From: Gyrodactylus bullatarudis
Lineage: Eukaryota > Platyhelminthes > Monogenea > Gyrodactylidea > Gyrodactylidae
Assembly (NCBI GenBank): GCA_012064415.1
Contig: SSNU01000193.1
Location: 1-64,000 of the forward strand
Length of the DNA: 64,000 bases
Reading direction: 5' to 3'
Shown here: piece after piece, positions 47,601-59,600 of the stretch
Numbering within the stretch: position 1 is the first letter of the stretch
Layout: the number at the start of each line of letters is the position of its first letter
Position numbers and translations under genes: made by a program
Notes under the pieces: model-generated
Databases searched by the model: none
Told to the model about the DNA's origin: nothing
The model's input: only the letters and a program-made list of their open reading frames with translations

Positions 47601-50600
47601 TGGCTGCATCTCGCCACTCTCTTGCCTTTAATGCTGGTAATTTTATTCATTTGTTTCTTTTTACTCAAAAATGAAGTATCTATTATGAAATTTATTTTGT
47701 AGGCGATCAAGAAGATAACAGATCAACTTCACCATCGTCTCCGGACCCCTCTCGTAGAAATGGAGCCGAGAGTCCATGTTTAGATTGCTCAAAAATTGCT
47801 CAACCAAATGGAATTGTTAATGGGGTTATTCGCCGAGTTCATAGTAAACCGGATCTTTTAAAATCCGAAGAGAGGTTCACAGAGAAGATTGATCAAAATA
47901 GTTATGGCACAATTGGCTGTAGGAAACCTTCAAAACCAAGTGGAAATGAACCCACGACAAGGAGTAAATCAGTAATGGAAGCTCCTTTCAAGCCTCTCTC
48001 TCATAAAAGTGATAAAGTTCCCGAAGAAAACTTTAAAAAGCTCAATGGGAAATCTCATAAAAACGCCAAACTCTCCAATGATACATCTAAGAAATCAAAT
48101 GTTGGATTAGCATCAAACAACATTGTTACCCCATCAGAACAAATGCCCTACCACATAATTTTCAATCTTGTCATGAACGAACGAACCTACCGAAGAGATC
48201 TCAATATCATTTCAACGGTATGTTATTTTTACCTCATTCAACTTTTACTATTATTTCTGTCATTACATTTGTAAATGATTAACTTGAATGAACTTTCAAG
48301 TTTTATCTATTTTAAAGTAATACTCTAAGGGGATACTCTTTTTATAAATTACTGCTATTGCAAAACGAATAATTATTATAATTTGATCATTTGAATTGCT
48401 ATTGCTCTAACACTTTTCGGATAAAGTTGGAATGAAATTTTTTAGTGTATCCTGTAATAATAACCTTGTTATGATTGAGATTTCCATTTTATTTATGGGG
48501 AAATCTTTCGTGACGAATAATTGTAATTATTGATAACTCAATCACGAAATTTCAAAATGTACACAAATCAAGCTAGTTAAAAGACCAATCAAATTCATAC
48601 TTTGTAATAAATTTTGATTTATTTTTTCTAGACTTTCCGAAAATACTTTTCCCCAGAAGAATCCCCATCAGATGCCATGCTGCCCTCGGCCTGGACAAAA
48701 AAACTCTTCAACCTCATAACGCCTCTTTTCACATTACACACTGGGTTCTTGAAGGATCTTGAATCTCGTCTTTCCGTCTGGGAGACAACAATGGCTGTGA
48801 ATAGAAATTCTCGAAATAATTCTTCCACAACTGTTAGTAATAATACAAGTCCAGCTACAACTCCTAATTCAGATAGCGGTAAAAATTCAACTAATGGCCT
48901 TGATGATCAATCCACCTCAAAGACATCTTTTGGGGATATTTTTGGACAATCTCGGAGGGATCATCATGCTTCCTCAATGAATGTTACCTACCGAGTTGGA
49001 GACTTGTTCGTTGCCAATTTGAAAATGTTACCTGTTAGTATATTTGATTCTGAAAATTAGATTTTGAGAAATATTCAAATCTAAATTAAACCCTCATGTT
49101 CCAAATTATTATTTTTTCATCATACAAATTAGTAAATTTGTAACCTTACCAAAATAATTACGCTGATTATTTTTTGAGAGCTGACTTATCATATAATAGA
49201 TAAAAGAGGTTAAAATTTAGCTCTAAAACCAGTTATTTTCTAAAAAATGTGAGATGTCGAGCAGGCGATTGCATATATCAAATCTACAGCTGTTGTTTTA
49301 CGATTAAAAGTTACTTTATTTTTTCCTAATGCCTGAGAAAATCTATAGGTTTTCAAAAAATCGTTCTAAATAAAAGCTATCCTTATGAATTATACATATT
49401 TTTGTAGCTTAATAAATTTCCTTTCTAATGAGGGAGGAAAAAATGTATTTTAAGAATCTTTCAGCTAAAATTATAGCTCAAGAAAGTGTAGTGTTCCACT
49501 GGTGGAACATTGGAACATGAAGGATTAATAATTTTTTTTACACGTCAACTTTAGAAGTTTTATAAATGTTAATATATAACAGTAAATATTCTGTTTGTAT
49601 GAAGAATTTGTTATTTATTACAATAATATGTAGTAGATTTCATAGGAAAATCAAGGCTAAAATTGAAATATCATGCCTTTTTTTATAGATGTATCGAGCC
49701 TATTTATCAGAACTAGAATGCCTCATCCTCGATCTGGAAAGGATTCTAAATGTCCAGCCAAAAATACGTAAACGATTACGTGACTTTGAATCAAACAAAG
49801 TTTGCTACGTTCCTTTTATTGCCTTACTATTGAAGCCAATACATAGATTAATTTCCTATCGAAACACGTTGGAGTTATTAATGAGAAACTATACAGACGG
49901 CTATGTTGATATGCAAGATTGTCGAGGTAAGTGATTCTTTCCTCTTTCACTTGAGGATATGAATTTAAACAAAATTTTGATAAAGAGCTCATTGTTAGGA
50001 TTTAGAAGTGGATTTTTAGTTTTAAAGATTATTTTATTTCATCAGGCTATATAACAGCTGCTAGATATAAATTAGGGTAATAGTAATTTTTTTAAATAAT
50101 AGTTATCTATTTCATAGTGATCTTTCCTGATTTCGAATCCAAGACAATCTTGTTCCGTAACTGAGAAGCAGAACTATATTATTTCTACATTTCCTGTCAT
50201 TTTATATCAATACTTGACATGCGGGTTATAAAATTAAATTATTTCGAAAAATTGACAAAATTATTCCTAAAGTATCAGTTTGAATTTTTCCTTATCTATA
50301 GAATACTAGGTTTGCCAGCGAATAAGAGCATAGCCCTCTTAATGAGAACTGGCCTATTGCACGTAGCATAACCCCGGGGCCTAGACTGTAAACTACCCTA
50401 ATCACGTTGACCGGAACTTCTACAGGCTGAGTAGTCCGTCTAGTGCTATTCACTTCCGCGATCGAGACTCATAGTTGTGTCCCCATTACGAGCGGACACG
50501 TCACTCAGCATGTTGAGGAACCGTAGTTCAAGCTAACAATCATGCCGATTCGTTCGGAGAGGTTCCTCGGGGGTCGTCGGAGTTGTGTTTGGCAGCGACT

Positions 50601-53600
50601 AAAGGCTGTACCATTGAGTTCGAAGGTTCTTTTTCAAGAGGAAAACTATCCTAGCGGATTGGGGCCGCCAGACTAAAGACCTTCAGTTCTGGATCTCCTG
50701 GGGAAGCGTGCCTTGACATTCGATTATATCATCCAGAACCGGCAGAACTTTCTAGGGTTCGACGAATACAGAGTTACAACTTACTCCATACCCTTCTTTT
50801 GATGGGACATGAAATGCCTGTTATGAGATTATTCAGTGTAACCCAGGGGGCTTTATCTATAACCATAATTGGTTTCTAGAAGTTTTTCACTTGAACTGGA
50901 GTCTGGTCCATGTTTTTTTGATGATTAATTTGATAAGGCTCTCTTCAACTCTATAATATTCTTAATTTCAGATTGAATAAGTCGAACAGGTAAAATATTA
51001 GAATTTAGAGAGGGTTATTTCCTAATTCTCAAGGTTTTGACACATTATTAATGCATTATTTCATACTTTTTTGGTTTAAATCAAAGAATTTTTCATTTTT
51101 TATTACACAGTACAGTTCAACAAAAAACTTGAGCTGTACACGAGAAAAACATCAATTATGAGCATTTTTTCTGCTAATTTACCCGATTCAAACAATGTTC
51201 ATCACCTGAAGTCAAAGTCCCAACCTGATGAAATTATATTATTATTTCGAAAATATCTATAACTGCTACCCAAATGATACTTGTAGAACTAAACAGCAGA
51301 TATTCAGCCTATTTGATTACTTTGGAATTGACTTTAGCCGTAATTTTTAATGATTTGCCATGAAATCTTATGCCTTTCACATCTATTTACAAGGATTATA
51401 AAATATTTATTCTTCATCATGATTAATCGATTCTTGATGAATCTTACTTCTTCAAGAATGATAAATGGTTAAATTATTGATTTATATTGGGTAAAATTTT
51501 CTCTCTAATCTCCTTGATTTAGTTTTTTATCATCTTTTTTTACAAATACAAACAAATGAAGAATTAGTTAAAAATAGGGAAAAATTCTATCTTTTTAAAC
51601 AGCTGTTTTGATTTTTCTAAAGGAATTAATCAAAATTTTATTGCTGATCCACAGCAACGAAATTAACAAGATATTTTTACACAATAAAAGCTTCAATTTT
51701 TGTTCAATATTATTATTCTATCTCTAGTTGCTCATGTCCGACTTCTCGACGTGATACAATCTCAATGGGAAACCTACAAAAGATGTGAAAACATTTACAA
51801 GCTCCTGGAAGTCCAACGTGATCTCACAAATTTATCCCCGGTTGCTGAAGACTCCCTAGAAATTACAGACAAGGATATTGATCAATCCAAAGCTCTCGGA
51901 CCTCTGGTATGTGTTGGAGGGCGTCATTTTATTCGCGAGGGATATCTCCAGAAACTCACAAAGAAAGGATATCAAGCTAGAATGTTCTTCCTCTTCTCAG
52001 ATCAGCTGGTCTATGCCAGTAGGATTGCTGGAGCTCAATTGAAATTCAAAGTAATCATTTTATTATTGAAAACAGTAATTTACTTGTACAGCTATTCTCG
52101 ATGAATTTGAGAATTCATGATTTTTACAAAAATCTCATTTTTTCATCAAGGTATCGAAAATTTTGAAAGATTTTTTGGTAACTGATTCAAAATGTACACT
52201 TGTACTGAATTGAGAAAAAAAATTTGGAAAAAAGTTTTTTTTTGGAAAATTTTAGAGAAATTTTAAAATTCGAGATGGCGCGATTTTTTAATTTTTTAAA
52301 ACTTTGAGTTGAAAATTTTTGTTGATTTCAAGGTCTGAGAGGAATCAAACGTTATTTTTCAGGATCATCATTAGACAAAGAAAATATTTACTCTTATTCA
52401 TTTTTTTGAAAAAACACACTATTTACGTGCGAAAGTCCTTTTCCTATTTTTCGATCATTTTTACTGCTTGGAAAATGTTAAAATAGGGTGACCAAGATCA
52501 TTTCAAAATGACGGGTTTTTACAAAAAAATGAATAAGAGTAAATATTTTCTTTGTCTAATGATGATCCTGAAAAATAACGTTTGATTCCTCTCAGACCTT
52601 GAAATCAACAAAAATTTTCAACTCAAAGTTTTAAAAAATTAAAAAATCGCGCCATCTCGAATTTTAAAATTTCTCTAAAATTTTCCAAAAAAAAACTTTT
52701 TTCCAAATTTTTTTTCTCAATTCAGTACAAGTGTACATTTTGAATCAGTTACCAAAAAATCTTTCAAAATTTTTGATACCTTGATGAAAAAATGAGATTT
52801 TTGTAAAAATCATGAATTCTCAAATTCATCGAGAATAGCTTTAGCAAGCGAACAACGTTATAGTCAAGTAATTTACTGTAAAACTAATTAATATGAATCT
52901 CAAGTATCAAATTTCCAAAGAATTGGAATTCGAAAAATGACCATATTTTTTCTTTGAATTGTGAAAATATGCTACAAGATCTAATTTCTTTAAAATCTTC
53001 AACAAATTCCAATTCTAGATGAAAAATTGAGATTGTAGTGAAAAATTTACAGATTCCCAACTCAATACCAACCGAATTTATTTAAAAAATTTCTCAAAAA
53101 TTCAAGGTTCATGGCCAATTTCACTTGAGTGAATTAATTGTGGAAGAATCTGAGGCAATGCATTCCTTCACAGTTTACAGTAGTGGAAATAGATATTTTC
53201 TTGTAACAGCCACCAATGATTGGATCCGAGACCGTTGGCTGGAAGATTGCTCAAGGGCTATTTTGGCCTTGAATGCAGGAGTATCCCTTATAACTCCGAC
53301 TAGAGTTTACGTTGACCAAGTTCTCAAGAATACCACCCTAACCAAGGAATTTATGACCTCTGGTAAAATTTCCTTCAGTGAGCCAGTTACCACAGGTGAG
53401 TTTTTTACAATTGCCCAATGAAAATGATAAAATCCATTTACAGTTTTTTGTTGTATCAAAATCCTTTTGTCTAGATATTTTTTGTTGAAAAAATATCAAA
53501 AACGAAATCATCCAGTGTTTGGAATCCTTCGTTCTCCTCCTTCCTTTCCCTTGGTCTCTAGGGTGTTTCATGAACAAACTTCATCTTTCTTTCCAATTTC

Positions 53601-56600
53601 CCCTTTCTTAGAGCATAGAAGCAAATTCTATGATCTTTCTTTCCTACTCGTCTATTGTTGTTATTCTTATCCTAATCTAATATGATTTCCCATGTGTGTT
53701 TAACAAAAATGGACAAGGTATCCACTCCACTATCATTTATTATTCATTCTCCCTCATTATTCAACCACATTTCCACAAGAAACGAATTTTTTCTTTCTTA
53801 CTAATTTCTCCCTAGAAGTTATCCGGGAAAATCAGGCACATTCTCAATCAATATTATCTCCTCGTCTTTCCGTACGTAAGAAAAAAATATGATTATTACT
53901 CCATCATTTTTTTATTTAGACATTGCAATGTACTTTCGTTATAATTTATAAATTCATCATCAAGGTGTAGGATAGATATTATACGAGAGGTAATGTATAC
54001 AACACCATGAAGAAAAAGTTAACCTCTGTATTTTAAAGGTTAAACAGTTTCACTTTATTCAAAAATATCTTAATTTATTCTCTAAAAATTATTTTTCTAA
54101 TTGTTTACACAAAACTGAATAAATAATAATTGACACTCTACTTTAAAGTAGGCGTATTAAAATCATAATTACCAGGGAAACCACAAATATTCCCTTAAAA
54201 AACTGTAATATGTGCCTAAAATATTCCGCTAAGGACCTAAATATGCTTTCATATATGCGTTTAAAAATGCTATTTCTTTGATATATATCATTTATTTATT
54301 GAGACCGATTACAGTATAAAATTTAATATTACCATCTAAAAAATTTCTTTCTTTCTTCATGAGAGTTTTAGTGAATGAAAAGGATCTCTTAATCTCTGAG
54401 GTTGTTGGTTGAGCACCAAGCAAAAATGCATATTGTAAAGGAGAAACGTTTTCTTTGTTCTGTCCAATTATTTGAGTTATTGCATTCTTCCTCAGACGTT
54501 TATCGATATATTCTTTCAATTTTATTGGATCCAAACCGAGATTCAAATCTGTAAGAATACGATAACACTCTTCAATTTTCGCAGTTCTATTTTGAATTTT
54601 GACCAATATGTTGATAAAAACCCCATAATGTGCAATAATTTCGGTGAGTTGATATCGAACGTGAGGATCAAGAACTGCAGTTTTTGCATTTTGGATTATT
54701 TTGCCACTTCCTTCAGTTTTCATGACGATTTCCTTAACTTTTTGAAAATTCTTTGCATAATACTTTATTGCTGTAAGCCAACTTCCCCATCTTGTTACTA
54801 CTGCTTTGGGAGGAGAACCAATATCAGAGAACAATGATTTTCTCTTCTTATTCTTGTTAGTAAAAGCCTTAATTGAAGCAACAAGATTGTCACACTTTTC
54901 ATAATTGTTCTTAATCCTGAGGCAAGCATTATGGATGAGATGGGCTAAACAAGTGACATGAAATAGTTTTGGATAGAGAGAAGTCAAAATACTAGATGCA
55001 GCTGTAAAATATGTTGCAGCATCTGTTAATAGGAGTAAAAAATTATCTCTTCTAACATCTAAAAGTCGAATGAGATCATCGATGATTTGACAAGCTTTGT
55101 CTCTATTCAAGGAACCATCTATCACTCGAGATTCAATTAAATAGGTCTTGGTTGGTTCATCGATAGTTCCTATTGCAGAGTTCACTATGTTTCTTCCCAT
55201 CAATTCAGATTCGTCAATCATGAGGAAAATGTCTTTTTGGTAAATGTTATTTTTAATATCATCCATTTTTTTCTCAAAAATTTTATGAACTTGATTTCGA
55301 CAATTTGTTTCACTAGGTAAAGGTCAAAGGGGCTTATCAAAAAGAGCTTTCAGTTTTAGATCTCGGAGCTTACAAAGAGGAATGTCTGCATGAAGAAAAG
55401 CCTCTGTTACTTGCAGAGCCCAATTAGATTCTATTAAACAGGGTTGAATAAGTTTTTCTTGTCCACCATTTTTTGTATGTTTATCGCACACCATATGTTG
55501 GTCCACTTGCGATTTCTTGCATGAACTGACTACACACAGACATAATTTGCAATAAAGTGAAGATCCTGATAATGAAAATACACTTGGATATAAATACACA
55601 TACGTTTGCGACTTTTGTTTTGGAGTAAGAGCAACCCTCGGCATATTTTGTTTGTACTGAGAGAAATAAATTTTGAATCTTGTTTCAATTCATTTCTCAA
55701 CCAAAAAGAGGTTGAATGAGGTTTACGAGAAGAATGAAATTACAAGCCTACTATGAAAAAAAGAAGAAAAAAGTCGTTTTATTGGAAAATTGACTTGATT
55801 CGATAAAAGTCTTGACAAAAGGCTTGTTGAACTAGCCCTTCAATTTAGTTTTAAAAATATTTTTACCAAGATTCTATCAATATATTCCCATATATTCAGA
55901 AAATATTCCCTCAAATATGCCTTTTCATATTTTATGATTTATTTTAAAAACTCATGAGTAGGATTTTGAAAACTATACCACATGAATGAATATGAATTTT
56001 ATGCAAAAGGTTGCCCTGGTAGTTACCTATCATCATAGCTTTTTCAATGTTTCTTTAGACACAAAATTAAAAGAAACTCATATTTAGGTTATGCGTGAAT
56101 CTATCATATTTGAACATTTCAAACCAACAGTTTCCAAGGAGACGATTCTAAGTTTATATTATAACAGGAAAAGTACCCAGTTGTTGAACCAACTTTTTTA
56201 AAAGTGATCGCGTGCTTCTATTATATGAAAAAGTCTACCCCTTCTGACCAATCAGGAGTCACAAAATTTTTGACCAATGAAATTTGAGTAACCAAACTAA
56301 GAGGCGAAAAGTCGGAAAAAAGGAGGCATTTAACACTCTGAATTGTATTTAAATTCAATAAAAATAAGATATTTGATATTTATTTTTAAAAATTAATCAT
56401 TCTAGTTGTAAAACTTTCATAGCTCTTTAAATACTCGAAATAGCTTTCCTAACTTGGCAATAATTTGCGGTTGATACCCTTTAAATTGCTGCATGTAAAT
56501 TATTATCTCCGCAAAACAACACTAATATTTGCAATTAAATTTCATTTTTTGATCATTTCAATCCTCTCATAACAACTAGGTACCTTTATTCATCGATAAA

Positions 56601-59600
56601 ATTGATAACTTTCGTTCGAGAGTCAAAAATTATTTAAGTTTTATTGATTCGTGAGAATTAGGAAACCAATCTGTAGTTTTCATACACAAGGCTGGATTTA
56701 TTTTTATTCCTACTGATCATCTTGGGTCTTCAACATGACCTATCATGATCAGTACAGCGCTTAATTAAAATTTAGTGGCTGTCTAAAATGAAATTCCAAA
56801 TTCAGTGGAATTAAATGATCTGAACAACCTATAATATCCCTAAAAACTAAGGAACTTTCAAAGAAAAGATCGCAATACTCATTAGCAAAGAGATGGAATA
56901 TCTTACGTTTTTGAAATTTTCTTGCATCTTATTTCGTATAATCTTTGACTCAAAGCAAGAATAATAAGCAATAAACTATGAAAAAAGCTAAATTCTTTTT
57001 TGTACTATAGAATCTGATGGGAAAACATTTTAATTCGTGGACTTATTTGAAATCTGGGAATAATCAAAATTTCCTCTTGTTTCCTCTCTCGAGAATAGAA
57101 TAACATTATTGATTTGATTATTTTTGCTTCGGGCTTTGAATACCCCCCTTCTCATTTCCTCAGGTTCACAATTCATGATTATAAGAGGGAAGGGGTAGAG
57201 ATACAAATCTTGTACACAATAAATTCACTCCAGGGCATAATTTTTTCTTCAGTCTACTTGCGTTTATATGTGATTCTCAATCTTTTAGTTTTAATTAAAT
57301 ATGCTAAAAATAATGTGAAACCATCTAGTTAATAAAAGTGTATTTTGAATGTATTTTGTAGCCCTTACATAAAGTTATTTTGCAAGTTTCACAAAAGAGA
57401 TAATTTACTCTTCAATCTTTGTCCTTGGCAACTAATATTGGTTTATTAATGTTCGGGTCTTACAGACATGTGCTGAGATTTGAAATTTCTTCAATATTTT
57501 CTAATTCTTCAGTTATATAGTATTCAGTAAATGATACATCAATAAGAATATGAAATTATCATAGATAAAATATCAAATTTATTAGTTTATGGGTCATATA
57601 CAACCTTTGGTAACGATAGGATTAAGCTACAAGAGTATGTACACACCATATTAACCCTTTAAGACCCAGCGGGTCATATATGGGACAGGTTAATTATTTT
57701 GCGATAGAAACCTTATTATTAACCATGGAAAAATATTTTTTTTAAATATGAAAACAGTATATACTGTCCCATATACGGTACATCTTATAATTTCTAAACT
57801 AGCTATGCTAAAAAAAAACAAAAAGCAGCATCTTATTCGTAGTGTCTTATTTAGAAACTCATGATAATTTTAGAATTTTCCCATGAAAAAATTTCTCCTG
57901 GATCTTAAAGGGTTAAGATAGGTATTCACTCATATCGATATCTCTCATAGTTGAGGAAATAATTGGTTTTTGTGAGCAAAAAATGGCAATCTCAACCATC
58001 ATTATCTATTGAAAGATGGGTCGGATTTTAAAATTCGAATTCAGATTCGGAATCATCATGCTTGTGCTTGTTATGCTTACAAATTATCTAATTTGGCTGA
58101 CGAAAAATAATAATTTCTATGCACCGATAACACTTGAGATTACAACTAGACGAGTTTTTTTCCTTGGCTTCAATTCAGGAGAAAGCATTTTTTCGATTCT
58201 ATTCTTCTCAGATTCAAAACAATAGAAATACAAACTCTTAATTTTTATTTAGCTGAGCCAAAAAGCTGAATTTCATCAAAATCATTCATCTTTCAAAATT
58301 TTACTACTGTATATTTGAATTGCAATGCTTTTCATCTTCCTTGTTTCGAATTAAACTTGAGATTTATCTCGAATCTAAAGCAATCTAAAGGATATTATCG
58401 GTGTATTATTTTTAAAAGAGTAGTTTCTTGTTGTATTTGAGGCAAGCTTTTTTTCTTTGATGCAAAAAAACGAATATTCGTACGATTTGTCCTCAAGAGT
58501 TTCCTCTCTCTCTCTCTCTCCAACAAATAAGATAAATTAGAGAAAGGATAAATTTTTATTACACACTAAGATGTATTAGTCTGTTAGAGGCTGACAGAGA
58601 AAATAGTCTTTAAACATCTTGTTGTGAGTCAGGATTGTGGGGGTGTCATTTTGTAGAAAAACTATGCATTGCTTTGTACTTTTCCTCTGATTTGATTATT
58701 ATTGAGTATTTTTTTATAGATTCAAAATCAATAATAAAGCTCCATCTATCTTGTTGTTCGTTCGGAGTTTCATGATGGTCATTTTATTCACTTCTAATAC
58801 ATCCTAATAAAACTTATTGACATGAGAAGATGAAAATTCAATAATTTAACCAAAAAAAACTCAATATTTTTCTTCGCAAAGTCAGAAACACAAATATTTT
58901 TTGAATCTATAACACTGTTAGATCCTATTTTCCACTTTTTCAACCTTTAGCGATTTCGAAAATCCAAATTTGGCCAAAGATGTTGAGAGAAACTCGAGAT
59001 TTTTAAGAAAAATTTAAGGTTATAAATTTTGAGTCTTTCCCCTTCGCTGAAAATTTCAGGTTGTTCCATAATGATTAAGAATTTAATTTCTTTGAGCTAG
59101 TTCGAATTCTTCGTCTTATCGTGATTCGAAATATCAATTTCAGATTTCTTTAGATCTTCGAAATCGCTAAAAAATTCAGGTTGAAAAAGTGCGAAATTGG
59201 GGCATTTTCAAAATTCGTAAAATGGCCTAATCTTGGCCAGATTCAGTCTTTTTTATTTCAACAACTCACGGCTGGAATTCAAAAATATATTTGACTTTGC
59301 TGAGAAAAATATTGAGTTTCAATGAATCTTCATGTCAATTAGGTTAAGATTTTAAATAAAGAGCCACGGGAGTCGTGCTGTATTTCCATCTCTATCGTCC
59401 AAAAAATCAAGAATTATAATAGATACAAGCGCTAAATCTTATCTCAGAAATTATAAAGCTTTTAACGTGTAGTTTACTAACAAGATTACTAACAAGTAAC
59501 AACATTTAACACAAGAACACCTTAGAATTAAATTTATAAAATAAATATACCATACGATAGAGAATTTTCTCCTGATTTAAACAGTCTAATTTCTTGTAGG

